DNA of 64,000 nucleotides from Vitrella brassicaformis (lineage: Eukaryota > Sar > Vitrellaceae), in NCBI GenBank assembly GCA_001179505.1, contig CDMY01000414.1, positions 18,246 to 82,245 of the forward strand, given 5' to 3'. Below are positions 47,831 through 59,424 of this stretch, one piece after another; the stretch's first letter is position 1, and every line of letters begins with the position of its first letter. The translations under genes and the position numbers were made by a program. The notes beneath the pieces are model-generated. The model ran no database searches, was not told the origin of the DNA, and saw only the letters and a list, made by a program, of their open reading frames with translations.

Positions 47831-50003
47831 ATGCTGAGTCAGCAGGAGCTTGACACGCTGCTGCAGACGCTCAACGACATCAACAGCCCCTTCGAGAAGC
47901 TCGGCAGCGCCCTGCGGGACAGTTACCAGAAGCAGGACCTCTTCAAGGTCGGGTCGGTGATCTGCATCCTCCTCGAGGACGGCCTCCTGGCCTTCGAGGC
48001 GCGGCTGGTGGGCTTCTACCTGCTCTATGACATCTACGCCTCGCAGTCCGGCGTGAGCTCCAGTCCCTTCATCCCCCTGGTGCTCGACACCATCCAGTCT
48101 ACCAAGGATGAGCGGGAGCGACGGTTCCTAGAGTGCTTCCTCTCGTCGGTCCCCAAGGAGGTGCGCCGCGAGGGTGACACACACAGGGCGGGCATGCAGA
48201 TACACGTGACGGACGGATGAGTGGCTGGCACTTTTGTGTGGTTGTGTGTGTAGATCCACACGCAGTCGCCTGTGCAGTGGCTGTCGAGGCTCAATCCCAA
48301 TGAGGTGTGTAAGCCGGGCAAGGGCAGGGAGGAACGGTCTCTCTATCGCTGGCTGCTTCTGCAGAGCTCGGGCAACGTGGATCTTGCCGTCTTCAGAAGG
48401 TTCTTCTCTGAGGGTATGCCTCTGTCATCATCGTCCATCCATCCATCCATCCATGTGTCGTGTGTTGTGTGTCCGCGTACGTGTGTGTGCAGGTGCGCCC
48501 AGTGTGACGGGTTTCGAGACTATGGGCGTGCGGCCGTCGGTGAGGGACTCCACGCCCTCGTGGATCGTCGAAGAGCCCCTCGAAGCCACGTGAGCAAACC
48601 AGATGAATGACACACAATGGGGCAGCCAGCCGGCCATGGCGGTGGTCATCTTTGGCTGCAGGACGTTGTCGTCTGAGGATCTCAAGTCGAGTGAGCTTCA
48701 CATGCTGAGCCTGGAGCCGTCATGGGTCCGCCCACCGCCCCCCCTCCTGGACCCAACGGCTGACGAGGTATGCAGCCATTGATTGAGCCGATGTGCCTAT
48801 CTGTTTGTCATTCACTCATCGGCTTGTGTGTTGTGTTGTGTGTGTCAGGTGTACTGGCTGCAGGTGCCCCTTTTGGCCGAGCCTTTGTGGGACTACAGCA
48901 TGTGTGTGGACCAGGCCTTCGGGGGAGAGGTCAGTCAGACAGGCAGTCAGCCGACAGGGAGGGACACACAAGGGAGAGAGAGGTTCGCGAATGGCCTCTT
49001 TGTGTGCAGATGAAGGCTTTGCTGTCCAACGCAATCGTCAACTCCGTCGCACCCGACGTCCAGAACGTACGTCGCCGCACACCGCGCCACACCACAGCAC
49101 ACCAACCAACAGATATCGCCATGGAGGGTTTATTGCTATGTATGTCTTGGTTGATGCAGACGATATGCGAGGCGATCGACCAGGACCCCAAGCTGGTCTA
49201 CCACTGCGGCCTCACACCACAGAGACTCACCTCACTGGTGCGGACACGACACAGCCACACAAGAGATCTCCGTCGCGTGGGTATGTGTGTCCGTCCGTCC
49301 ACCCGTCGAGTCGATGGTCTGTCTGTGTCCTCAGATTGAGAAGAACCCCCCCGTGGCTGTCAAGTGCCTCGAGAAGCTCATGTCGTCCGCACAGATCACC
49401 GAGTGAGTGAGAAGACTGGGCTGTGCACCCACCTAAGGCAGCCGTGTGCATCTTTTATGTGTGTGTGTGTGTGGTTCACATGGTCAGTTACCTGTCTGTG
49501 ATGCTCAACAACCCGATGTCGCTTCGCTGCATGGAAGTCGTCGACAAACTCGCTTACTCAGGTCGGTCGGTTGGCGGAGTGGTGGCCGTCGCCGCAGCCG
49601 TCATCTGCAGGTCCCCATGTGTGTGTGGATGTGTGTGTGCCTGTGTGTGGTGGGTGATCAGTTGAGCTGCCGGCCGAGTTCCTGCAGGAGTATATCGCTC
49701 GGTGCATCTACTACTGCTCAAACGTCTCAGACAGCACTCAGCAGCGACACGTCAGACTGGTCAGTGAGTGGAGTGCCCACCAGGCACCGCGCCAGTCACC
49801 CCATTCCATGCACTCACTCATCGAGTGTGCGTGCGTGTCGTGTGTGTCAGGTGTGCATCTTCATCCATTCACTGCTGCGCAACGAGCGCATCAGTGTCGA
49901 CAACGTGCTGCTGGAGGTGCAGGCCTTCTGCATCGACCACGCCAAAATCAAGGAGGCCGCCAGCCTGTTCAAATTCCTGAGGCTCAAAGAGCAGGCCACG
50001 TAG
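47831..50003 (+). CDS. CNOT11: CCR4-NOT complex subunit 11
   Basis: About eleven exons. The N-terminal HEAT-like part (LLEDGLLAFEARLVGFYLLY, PFIPLVLDTIQ, ERRFLECFLSSVP) is followed by the hallmark SLEPSWVRPPPPLLDP and VYWLQVP. The C-terminal domain (DUF2363) is unmistakable: LKCLEKLM-like NPPVAVKCLEKLM, SVMLNNPMSLRCMEVVDKLA, LPAEFLQEYIARCIYYC, VCIFIHSLLRNERISVDNVL and VQAFCIDHAKIKEAASLFKFL. CNOT11 docks with CNOT10 on CNOT1 in the cytoplasmic deadenylase complex. Only 127 bp separate its start from that of the divergent BTB-TLDc gene. Confidence 0.95.
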
Positions 50004-50832
50004 ACGACAGACAGACGGGACATGTGCACTGTAGATGACGGACGGCATATATATCCAATCAATACACGGTGGTGGTCGAACGTACTTACCCGTGTGGACG
50101 TGTAGATCTACCTCGGTCTGGTCTGCCGTGGGTGCGTGGGCGTCAGTGGTGTGTCAACGATGTGTGCCGTCTGGCCTGCTGTCTGTTGACGGCACTTGAG
50201 GCCACAAGTAATGATTATCGCGACGGGCCAGCCAGTCACGTGTCCGTACAGAGAGACTGGCTGGCCCCAAATCGACAATCGTCCGACCCTTCCCTCCCCT
50301 TGAGGACCGTCATACGCAATGCGTGTGTTGCTCGCCCTTGGTTGGCTGTGGGTCCGCCTGACTGCGGCGCAGCAGGATGTGTGGCTGATGAGCATTTGTT
50401 CAAGCTTGCCACAGATTGGCGTCTTGGCAGCATGATATGAACTTTTGTCATGATCAGTCAGTCCGTCACGCATCATGGCATTTATGCCACTGCAGAGATA
50501 AAGCTACGCAAGACAAACAGACACAAGATAGGCAGGCAGTGTCCAGCCTTACGATCACCAGTTGTAGACACGAAGCGCATGTCTTTCCTCTGCCAACAGT
50601 CAGTCGCTCTGCCTGTGCTGCATGGTGCGTTCCCTCATGTCAACCTCCACCCTGGCTTCATCATCTCCTCGCCCTCTCTTGGCAGTGAGGGTGAGGAGCT
50701 GACGAAGACGCCGGCAAGGGAGACATCAAGCAACACACCCACGCACAGACACACACAACGCACAATAGACGAGCCGTGCCGTCACGCTACGTTTACACAC
50801 CTGCCTCTGTCTGTGTCAGTCAGTCAGTCAGT
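50004..50832. other. Convergent intergenic region with dispersed repeat copy
   Basis: Between the 3' ends of CNOT11 and uL1. The half nearest uL1 contains copy A of a dispersed repeat (about 50508-50755). No supported gene. Confidence 0.6.
50508..50755 (+). repeat. Dispersed repeat, copy A
   Basis: Shares long stretches with 56228-56636 (opposite strand) and 60697-61110 (same strand), e.g. ACACAAGATAGGCAGGCAGT, GACACGAAGCGCATGT and CTTGGCAGTGAGGGTGAGGA. It lacks the outer hairpin part found in the other two copies. Confidence 0.85.
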
Positions 50833-52234
50833 CTATCTGTAGTAAGCAGTGGACGTGGGGTGCATGAGTGTGGGATCGAGCAGGATCCGCGGCCCCCCAC
50901 GGGCCTGCAGACTGCCGCCCAAGATGAACTCCTCAGATGTGGGCGCCGTCTTGCTCTCAACCTTCAACGCTGATCGATTCGATCGACACACAGGGAGGGA
51001 GATCCATCACGCTCGTGTGGTGTGGGTGTGGGTGTGCAGGTCCATGCGCACCTTGGATGGCGGGGTCTGTCTTGGGTGTGAATCGAATGTCCTGGTGCGG
51101 GGGCCACTGGAAGGTGCCCTCGCCTGACGTCGTGGCGCCGGTCGTCTTGGTGCGCACCTTCATCACCTGCACAACACAACATACACACACACATCCACAC
51201 AAGAGGCAGACAGACATGGACGAATCGGGGGGGGATGGATGGATGGATATGTGTGTGTGTGTGTGTGTGATCTCACTCACCTCTCTGATGAAGTGTCTCA
51301 TGTTCTCGAGCAGCTGAGCGGGCAGAAACGCCGTGTGTGCCAGCTGGATGTTGATCTCGCCCTCGCCCTCGGCACGGAACTCTATCTGCACACACACACA
51401 CACACACACCCCACAACAACAACAACAACAACAACACACCCACGCAACGCAACGCAATGCAATGCATGACGGTCGTCCCCCTCTGTGAATCCGCCCGCTC
51501 TCTCTGTGGTCTTCTCATCTCACCTGAGCACCCGATTTGGCGAGTTTGATGGCTTCCCGCAGGTTCGCCGTGATCGTTCCGCTCTTGGGATTGGGCATCA
51601 ACCGTCGAGGGCCCAATGTCTTGGCAATCTTCAGCACCTGACAGACGACAGACAGACACAGACGCAGGTGGCTTCTGTGTCTGGTGTGTCTTGGTGGGGT
51701 GTGTGTAACCTGAGGCATGACGACAGGTGTGGCGATGCACCGCTCGAAGCCGATCCAGCCCTTGGAGATGTCCTGGATGGGCTGAGTCAGGCCAGCAAAG
51801 TCAGCACCAGCATCCAACATCTCCTGCGCCTCTTCGTCTGGGCAGAAGACGAGCAGTCGCGTGTCGGCCTGCAGCCCATAAGGCAGCTGCGTCACCCCCC
51901 GCACGCTCTCCCTCTTCAGATCCACATTCACCCGCATCCCAAACATCACCGGGTCACGCCGCTCGGGCCGGCTCACAAACGCCTGAAGCAGCCGGGCCGC
52001 CTGGAACGGCGACGCCAGGATGGGCGGGGCCTCCTTTGTCGAGACGCCCACCTGCTCGAGCAGCGCCTGGGTGGACGAGAGGGGCTCCCGCTTGGACGGG
52101 CTGCGCTTGCGGATGAAGTGGAAGGGGATGTACTTCTTGGTGCGCTGCTGCGCGTGGCGGAAGGCCGGCGGGACGGGGGGGCAGCAGGGCAGCTGATGGG
52201 CGAACCGGGCGGCAGGGAGGGAAGAGGCGTTCAT
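50833..52234 (-). CDS. Ribosomal protein uL1, probably mitochondrial
   Basis: The large first exon carries a basic, Ser-rich N terminus consistent with an organelle presequence, then HFIRKRSPSKREPLSST and the L1 body (FGMRVNVDLKRESVRGVTQL, RLLVFCPDEEAQEMLDAGAD). After an intron comes the family signature VLKIAKTLGPRRLMPNPKSG followed by TITANLREAIKLAKSGA, and further exons encode the strand-rich domain I part. uL1 forms the L1 stalk and releases E-site tRNA. The start is ATG 52234 or the upstream in-frame ATG at 52258. Stop TAG at 50833-50835. The mitochondrial assignment rests on bacterial-type signature plus extension; the plastid is an alternative. Confidence 0.88.
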
Positions 52235-52421
52235 TGGACTTGCGTGTTCGATGATCAAATGTCCGCGGAACTGGGAGATCTGCCTTCTCCGCAGTGTCCA
52301 GCCGTCGTGGGCGTCACATACACGCCTTCTTCGCTGCTTCTCCCTTTCTACTCTGCGAGCTTGGCGGCGAGCTCAAATTCGCTTCCAGTTTTGAGCACGA
52401 GGAGAAGACGCCTGTTCGTCA
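52235..52421. promoter_or_regulatory. Short divergent promoter between uL1 and XPD
   Basis: Under 190 bp separate the two start codons, so transcription of the ribosomal protein and the TFIIH helicase likely shares a bidirectional promoter. No specific element recognised. Confidence 0.4.
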
Positions 52422-55400
52422 TGGTCCGGTTCAAAGTTGACGGCTTGGATGTGTTCTTCCCCTATGAATATGTCTATCCCGAGCAGTGAGTGCGCCGACG
52501 CACACACCACAGGACAGACACGCCTGCAGCAGGCGCACACACAGATCCACACACACGCACACACAAGCGGCCTCATCCCTCTGTGTGTGCAGGTACCAGT
52601 ATATGTACCACCTCAAGCAGACGCTCGACGCGCAGGGCCACGCCGTGCTGGAGATGCCCACCGGCACCGGCAAGACCGTGGCCCTCTTCTCCCTCATCAC
52701 CTCATACCAGCTGGCGCATCCCGCTACCGGCAAGCTCATCTACTGCACCCGAACAGTTCCCGAGATGGAGAAGGCCCTCGAGGAGCTGCGACTCGTCACC
52801 CGCTACCGCGTTAGCGAGCTGGCCAAGGACCGCTCTGCAGCTGAGGACCACCAGATGCCTGACGCCGGTTCTGCTGCTGCTGCCGCTGCAGCCAGTGGTG
52901 GTGCTGGTGCTGCTGCGGGACCATCGAAGGACAAGTCGATGTCCAAGGGTCACATTCTGGCCATCGGTATGAGCGCCCGGCGGAACATGTGTGTGCATCC
53001 GTCGGTGAGCCAGGAGGCCGACCGCGATAAGGTGGACGAGCGGTGCCGGCAGCTGACGGCGCCCTGGGTGCGGCAGTCGGTGCTTGAGAAGGAGGGCAAC
53101 CACGAGCTGTGCGACTTTTACGAGAGCTTTGAGCGGCACGGCGCGACCACTCTGGTGCCGCCGGGGGTGTACACCATCGAGGACCTCAAGACGATGGGCG
53201 CCAAGGCCAACGAGCCCTTCTGCCCCTACTTTGCTGCGAGAAGGCTGCTGCAGACGGCCAACGTGGTGGTGCTCAACTACCAGTACGTCCTCGACCCCAA
53301 AGTCTCACAGGTAGGAGGAGACGAACGCACCAGCCGCCATCGATCTCATTCATGCACTGCATTGATCAATCTCGTTGCTCGGGTGGTGCTGCTGACGTCA
53401 GGCGGCCCTTCTGGGCACTGGTGTGGGCCGCGCGCCGCCCAGCTATGCGGGGGCGGCGTCGGCCGGTGCGCAGACGTCGGCCAAGTCGTTTGCGGCGAAC
53501 AAAGAGCCGAGCATCATTGTGTTTGACGAGGCGCACAACATCGACAACGTGTGCATCGAGGCCCTGAGCGTCAACCTCAATCGACAGACGCTCGAGGCGT
53601 CCAGCAAGAACCTGACCAAACTGATGGACCAAATCGAAGAGTGAGTGAGCGTGGGGGAGAGAGAACGTGATGCTTATGCCCGTGGGTGTGCATGTGGGTG
53701 TGGTGTGGTCTGTTGTGGTGTAGGGTGAAGAGGGTGGACCAGCAGCGCCTGCAGGACGAGTATCAGCGGCTGGTTGGCGGGCTGCGGGACGCCGGGCAGA
53801 TCGATGCCGACATGTTTGAGCACCTCGCAAACCCTCTCCTCCCAGACGACATTGCTAAAGACGTACGTACGGCAACCACCCACACCCACACCCACACAGA
53901 CATCTCTCTCTCTCTCTCTGTGTGATATGTCATATGGTGGGTGCAGGTCATCCCGGGCAACATCCGTCGTGCGGAGCATTTCGTGAGTCTGATGCGGAAG
54001 GTGGTGCTGTACCTGAAGACGTACATCCGGGTGTTTGAGGTGCAGTCGGAGGGACCCCTGTCCTTCCTGCACAAACTGGAGCAGGAGACATCCATCGAGG
54101 CGAAGACACTCAAGTTCTGCTACGAGCGGCTCAGGTATGGATGGATGGCCACTTTGGGTGGGCACACAGGCAGACAGACGAAGAGAAGGCATCAGTGTCA
54201 GTGGATGCATGCATGGATGGATGGCTGACTGTGTGGTGCAGGTCGTTGCTGAACACTGTGCGCGTGACCAATCTTGACGAGTTCACGCCCCTCACCCTCG
54301 TGGCCGACTTCTGCACACTCGTCGGCACCTACTGGTCCGCCACCAGCACCAGCACCTCACACAAGACACAGACAGACAGGCGGTGCTCTCTCTTCCATGT
54401 GTGGACGTGTGGATGTGTGGTTGCAGGGATGGGTTCATCGTGATAACAGACCCATGGCCTGAGGCGACGGGCATCTACGACCCATTGCTGCAGCTGAGCT
54501 GCCTCGACTCGTCCCTCGCCATGCAGCCGGTCCTCAAGAGGTACCAGTCTGTCATACTCACCTCGGGCACCATCTCGCCGCTGGAGCTCTACCCCAAGAT
54601 TCTCAACTTTCAGGTATGTATCGATGTGTGATGTGTGATGTGTGATGTGTGTGTGTGTGTGTGTGGCCGCTTGCACCAGGGCTGGCTAATGTGGGTGTTG
54701 TCTTGTGCTCGTGCGTGTAGCCTGTGTTGACGGAGTCGTTTCCCATGTCGCTGGACCGCGACTGTTTCTGCCCGCTGATCGTTTCCAGAGGGGCCGACCA
54801 GGTGCCACATGTCAGCCAAGGGGAATGTTGACAATAGCCTGCATGGACCATCATGCCTGTGTGTGGTGTGTGTGTGTGTGTGTGTGTGTGTGCAGGTTCA
54901 GCTGTCATCCAAGTTCGAGTTGCGCAACGACCAGTCTGTTGTGCGCAACTACGGCTCGCTGCTCATCGACCTCGTCAAGACGGTTCCTGATGGGATGGTC
55001 TGCTTCTTCACCTCCTACGCTTACATGGAACAAGTCGTCGCACAATGGTAAGTTAAGTACGTTCAGCTTGGTCACCTCACCCGACACACACACCGGACGG
55101 ACAGCCGTGCCAAGAAACAGACACGTGTTGTCTCTCTCCCCCTGTGTGTGTGTGTGTGTGTGTGTGTAGGTATGAGATGGGCATCATGACTGAGGTCATG
55201 TCGCACAAGCTCATCTTCCTGGAGACCAAAGACGTCGTCTCGACCACACTGGCGCTACACAACTTCAGGTGCGGTGCGTCACGTCGACAGACACCCACCA
55301 GACAGACACACAGCACACCACACCACACCACCTCCGCTTCTCTGTCTGTCTGTCGGTCTGTCGGTCTGTCAGGCGAGCCTGTGACAGCGGCCGCGGTGCG

Positions 55401-55810
55401 GTGTTCTTTTCGATTGCCCGCGGCAAAGTGGCCGAGGGCATCGATTTCGACCGTCACTACGGGCGGTGTGTGGTGCTGTTTGGGGTGCCCTTCCAGTACA
55501 CCTTGAGCAGAATCCTCAAGGCCCGGCTGGACTTCATGCGAGAGCACTTCCAGATTCAGGAGGGCGAGTTCCTGACCTTTGACGCTATGCGGCAGGCGGC
55601 CCAGTGTGTGGGGCGGATTATTCGGTCCAAGAGTGACTACGGCATTATGATCTTCGCCGACTCCCGCTACAGCCGCCAGGACAAGCGCACCAAGCTGCCC
55701 CCGTGGATTCTCAAACACATGCAGGCCGCCAACATGTCGCTCTCATCCGACGTCGCCGTAAGCAAACACAGACATTCATCGGGTGTGTGTGCTGTCGGAC
55801 AGCCCATCTC

Positions 55811-55847
<37 letters not shown>

Positions 55848-56143
55848 ATCGGTGTGGCCAAGACGTTCCTGCGTCAGATGTCGCAGCCCTACAGGGTGAC
55901 CAACGCCTCCCGGCTCGACGCCAAGGCGGTGCACGCCCTGGAGGCCAAGTGCAGAGAGATGGTCAAGTCAGCATTCCTCAAGCAACACGGTGCCACAACC
56001 ACTGATGCCAAGATGGAGGAAAGCGACAAGCCGTTTACCGACAAGGCAGAAGATAATACGACTGCGACGGGCAGTGCCGCTGAGGGCGGTGCTGCTGCGT
56101 CGAGTGAGCGCCCGGCGAAGCGTGTCAAAGTGGAGGAGCTATA
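52422..56143 (+). CDS. ERCC2: TFIIH/NER DNA helicase XPD (Rad3/ERCC2)
   Basis: About fourteen exons. [21 protein letters not shown] is the conserved start. Walker A is EMPTGTGKT; motif Ia [16 protein letters not shown]. Four cysteines for the Fe-S cluster are seen in [23 protein letters not shown] and PFCPYFAAR. The DEAH box is [11 protein letters not shown]. Later motifs include [47 protein letters not shown] and [17 protein letters not shown]. Two low-complexity inserts (Ala/Gly-rich before [15 protein letters not shown], and Ala/Ser-rich ahead of the DEAH box) and an acidic tail (KRVKVEEL) lengthen it compared with the human protein. It unwinds DNA 5'-3' in nucleotide excision repair and is part of TFIIH in the nucleus. 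Confidence 0.97.
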
Positions 56144-56227
56144 GAGAGAGAGAGAGAAGAGGGCACGGGCAGTGCTGTCTGCAGTGCAGTTGCCTTGTAC
56201 ATAGCAGAGAGGGAGGCACATGTGCGT

Positions 56228-56636
56228 GGGTGTGTTGCTTGATGTCTCCATTGCCGTTGTCTTCGTCAGCTCCTCACCCTCACTGCCAAGAGAGGGCGAG
56301 GAGATACCGAAGACGAGGCGAATGACGGCATGAGGGAACACACCAGCACAGACAGAGCGACTGACTGTTGGCAGAGGAAATACATGCGCTTCGTGTCCAT
56401 CTACAGTGATCGTAAGGCTGGACACTGCCTGCCTATCTTGTGTCTGTCTGTCTTGTGACGTCTCCATTTCGTGTGGCTGTGGCTGTGGCTGTGGCTGTGG
56501 CTTGTGTGCCTTCTCTCGCGCCTTCTCATCCTATGTTCTTGGCCACCTTGGCCGTGACAATGTGCTGTGGACAGACACATGATTACTGCCAAGGGGGTCG
56601 GAGGGCTAATGAGGAAGAGGCGGGGGCACAGAAGGG
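56228..56636 (-). repeat. Dispersed repeat, copy B
   Basis: In reverse orientation it aligns almost end to end with 60697-61110. It includes a (GTGGCT)n run (56470-56500) and an inner inverted repeat (CCTTGGCCGTGA ... and ...ACTGCCAAGGGGG) around 56545-56597. Confidence 0.85.
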
Positions 56637-56691
56637 AAGCAACAGCACAGCTGGCGGAGAAAGAGCGGGAAGTGCCATGTGTGAATCTGCA

Positions 56692-56728
56692 TTAACCCTA
56701 AAGCAGAAACCCCTAAACCCGAACCCTG
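56692..56728 (+). repeat. Interstitial telomere-like patch
   Basis: Contains AACCCTAAAG and CCCCTAAACCCGAACCCTG, i.e. degenerate CCCTAAA units as in plant-type telomeres. Too short to be sure. Related CCTAAACCC sequence also lies beside the left inverted repeat near 30805. Confidence 0.35.
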
Positions 56729-56877
56729 CTTGAGGCTGGTTCAGCGTGGAATTGAATTGGGCGGCCGCAGGTGATTCTCTTCTTTCCTCCCAGTGACGCC
56801 TCTCACGGTCGTTTTGTCGCTCCTTTCTGCAGGCGTTCGTTCAATGGAGTTTTTCCTCTCTCTCCTCACCCTACGTG

Positions 56878-58155
56878 ATGAGCACACCCATGGAGTCCTT
56901 CGACGCTGAACTGCTGCTTGTACCATCTGCGGCGAGGAGGGGTGCGACACTCCTTCAGCTGCTGGGCGGGCTGCTGCTGCTACTGTTTGTTCAAGTGGCT
57001 GTTGGGAGCGTTGAAGGAGAGCGGCGCAGCTGTCTGTCTTGGTGGCTGGACAGTCACTCACGCACACGCACGGACAAGAAGGTGAGCAGGGGAGGGAGGA
57101 AGACAGCCACTGCACTGCACAGCACGGCACAGACACATCGATACGTACGCACTCTGCACTGAGTGGGAGGTCAGGTCGAGTGTGTTGTCTAGTGAACACG
57201 CCAAAGACATAGAGAAACAGATATATAGATAGATAGCTCCTCTGCTGCGCTGCGCTGCGCTGCGCTGCTCGTGTCGGCCGACGCGATTTTTTGCCCTTTT
57301 TCTTTCTGCTCTTCACTTCGCTTGTCTTCATCATGGGTCACTGGATGAGACTCACTGCCTACCTTGTCCATCTGCCTCTCTGCCTTTCAGCCCCCCTCCC
57401 CCCTCTCTCTCTTCGTCACCCTCCGCCACCCCCACAGCCGGCCGGCAACGCAGCCTCGCAATGCTCTCAAGGCATCGCGGCATCAAGACGACAGCCCTGC
57501 TGCAGACACAGAAGAAGACAGTGTCATCTTCCCCTCCTATGGTGACGGCAGCCGCCGGCGTGTGAGATGGTTCGACACAGAGGGAGGGGTGCGGTTCAAG
57601 TGCACCGAGTGCGGCAAGTGCTGCCGCACCAGGGGCAACGTGTGGGTCAGCCCACAAGAGCAGCGGGCGATCATCGACTACCTTTCCATCGACGGGGCGG
57701 CCTTCATCGAGCTCTACACCGAGGAAGGGGTGGACAACGACGGCTGGCGGCTCCTGAGAGACGTGCCTGACGACGAGTGGGCAGGGGGCACAAGTCGCTG
57801 CATCTTCCTGTCTGGAACAGAGTGCTCCATCTACCCCGTCAGACCGTTCCAGTGCGCCACCTACCCCTTCTGGCCTCCCATGTTGAGGTCCAAGGAGGCT
57901 TGGGAGAGCGAGGCTGTGTGGCCGGACGACGAGAGAGCGGGCGATGGGTCCTTGCCGCGATGGACTTACGAGGGGGGCGGGTGTGAAGGCATCTGGTCGG
58001 ATGAGAGGGTCAGGCAGCATTTGCTGGAGAGCAAGGCCGAGGGATTGTTCGGTCGTTTTAAGGGTGGGGAGGAGGGATACGAGTCGATATCTGCTGAGGT
58101 TTTGAACCGATTGTGGGAGGAGTATAGGGCTTACTGGCGTCGATTCCCCGGCTGA
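56878..58155 (+). CDS. CxxCxxCC (YkgJ-family) metal-chelating-type protein with N-terminal leader
   Basis: Exon 1 (56878-57080) has a hydrophobic leader (ATLLQLLGGLLLLLFVQVAVG) and ends TDKK before GTGAGC. Exon 2 opens after TGCCTTTCAG at 57391 in matching phase (PPSPLSLFVTLRHP). The core is FKCTECGKCCRTRGNVWVS with the CxxCxxCC pattern, then SRCIFLSGTECSIYPVRPFQ and CATYPFWPPML, all typical of UPF0153/YkgJ proteins (Pfam zinc- or iron-chelating CxxCxxCC domain). The biochemical role is unknown across the family. Leader plus Pro/Arg-rich follow-on suggests plastid or secretory routing, which is inference. Stop TGA at 58153-58155. Confidence 0.78.
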
Positions 58156-58440
58156 CGCAGTGTGTGAGTGTGTGTGTCTTTTCCGCCCTCTGTATTGTCA
58201 CTCACTGGGCCGTGTAGTGTAGTGTGTTGTATTGTATTGTATTGTATGGTGTCTGTCTGTCATCACAGCTAGATGTGCACATCATCCATCCATCCATCCA
58301 TCGACCCACCCGAGCCAGGCTCCCATATCTGTTCTTGCTGGGTGTGTCCATGTCTGTCTGTATCTCGGTAGGTGGTGTTGAGGCCGCCCTCTTGCTGTTC
58401 CTTTCTCCCCCCTCTCTCGCCCCACCTGCCGCCGCCCCCC

Positions 58441-59061
58441 ATGGCCACCCTGCTGCCATGCCGCACGTCCGCTGCCCTCGCCCATTCCCCAATTTCCCAG
58501 CCCCAGCCCCCACCTCTCAAGATCTTCAGCATCCGCCTCCCCGACTCATCAGCAGCAATCGGCATCTCAGAGTGTCCAGGAAAACGCGACCGTGACCTCA
58601 CTGCGGACCTCGACGCCATCGCTGCTTCAGGCGCCTCTCTGGTGCTCACCCTTATCGAGAAATCAGAGATGGAGAGGCTGGGCGTGGCGGGCATCGGCGA
58701 GGCCGTCTTCGAGAGAGGCATGCGATGGCGGCATCTGCCCATCCGCGACTTCAACGCCCCCGGGTCGCTCTTCGAGACGGCCTGGGTCAACGGGGGAGGG
58801 CACGAGGCACGCGCCGTTCTCAGAAAAGGCGGCCGTGTGCACGTCCATTGCCGCGGCGGCATCGGCCGGGCGGGGACCATATCGGCAAGGCTGCTGGTGG
58901 AGCTGGGCATCTTCACACCAGAAGACGCGATCGACATGGTGAGGAGCGCGCGGCCGGGAGCGATCGAGACGCTTGACCAGGAGAGGCACGTGCGGCAGTG
59001 TCGGGCGGTGGTGGACGAGCGGCACCATGACAGGGGCGCAATGAGGGAGAGGGACAACTAG
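58441..59061 (+). CDS. Dual-specificity protein phosphatase, CDKN3/bacterial-like
   Basis: Apparently intronless, starting at ATG 58441 (an upstream in-frame non-ATG stretch exists). ECPGKRDRDLTADLDAI, LVLTLIEKSEMERLGV, GMRWRHLPIRDFNAPG and then the active site VHVHCRGGIGRAGT (HCx5R) followed by ARLLVELGIFTPEDAI and ARPGAIETLDQE. The general acid Asp is likely in IRDFNAPG. This full pattern is that of the bacterial branch of CDKN3-like phosphatases; lateral acquisition is plausible. Substrate unknown. Confidence 0.85.
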   Translation: MATLLPCRTSAALAHSPISQPQPPPLKIFSIRLPDSSAAIGISECPGKRDRDLTADLDAIAASGASLVLTLIEKSEMERLGVAGIGEAVFERGMRWRHLPIRDFNAPGSLFETAWVNGGGHEARAVLRKGGRVHVHCRGGIGRAGTISARLLVELGIFTPEDAIDMVRSARPGAIETLDQERHVRQCRAVVDERHHDRGAMRERDN

Positions 59062-59344
59062 CTCACAGAGAGACAGACAGACAGACAGACAGAGAGAGGC
59101 GGGATGTACGATAGATGGACGGACAGATGGGCTGGTTAGGTTAGCGCTTATCTCTGTGGGCCGAGCTGCCATTTTGAGAGAGGTGGGCTGCAGGCTCAGT
59201 TTTGCCCTTGTGCGTGCATTGACGACTCCGTGTACAGGTGTGTGTGTGTGTGTGTGTGTGGACATATCCGACCCGTTTTTGACGTTTTGCTCAAGTAGGT
59301 GAGTAACTATGCCTGTCTGTCTGTCTGTCTGCCCGTGTGTGGGG

Positions 59345-59382
<38 letters not shown>

Positions 59383-59424
59383 TGTGAGTACGGACGGCTT
59401 GATGAGTGAATATCTCTTTCTGGC
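59062..59424. other. Intergenic region, no firm gene
   Basis: Contains CAGA/GACA runs (59070-59092), (GT)n at 59238-59260 and CT/GT microsatellites (59320-59385). It may hold an unrecognised 5' exon of the SET-domain gene downstream. Confidence 0.4.

Larger units (their letters stand above)
56144..56877. other. Intergenic region with dispersed repeat copy B and telomere-like motif
   Basis: Holds the 3' UTR of XPD, copy B of the dispersed repeat and, at 56692-56728, a short CCCTAAA-like patch. No supported gene. Confidence 0.6.
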
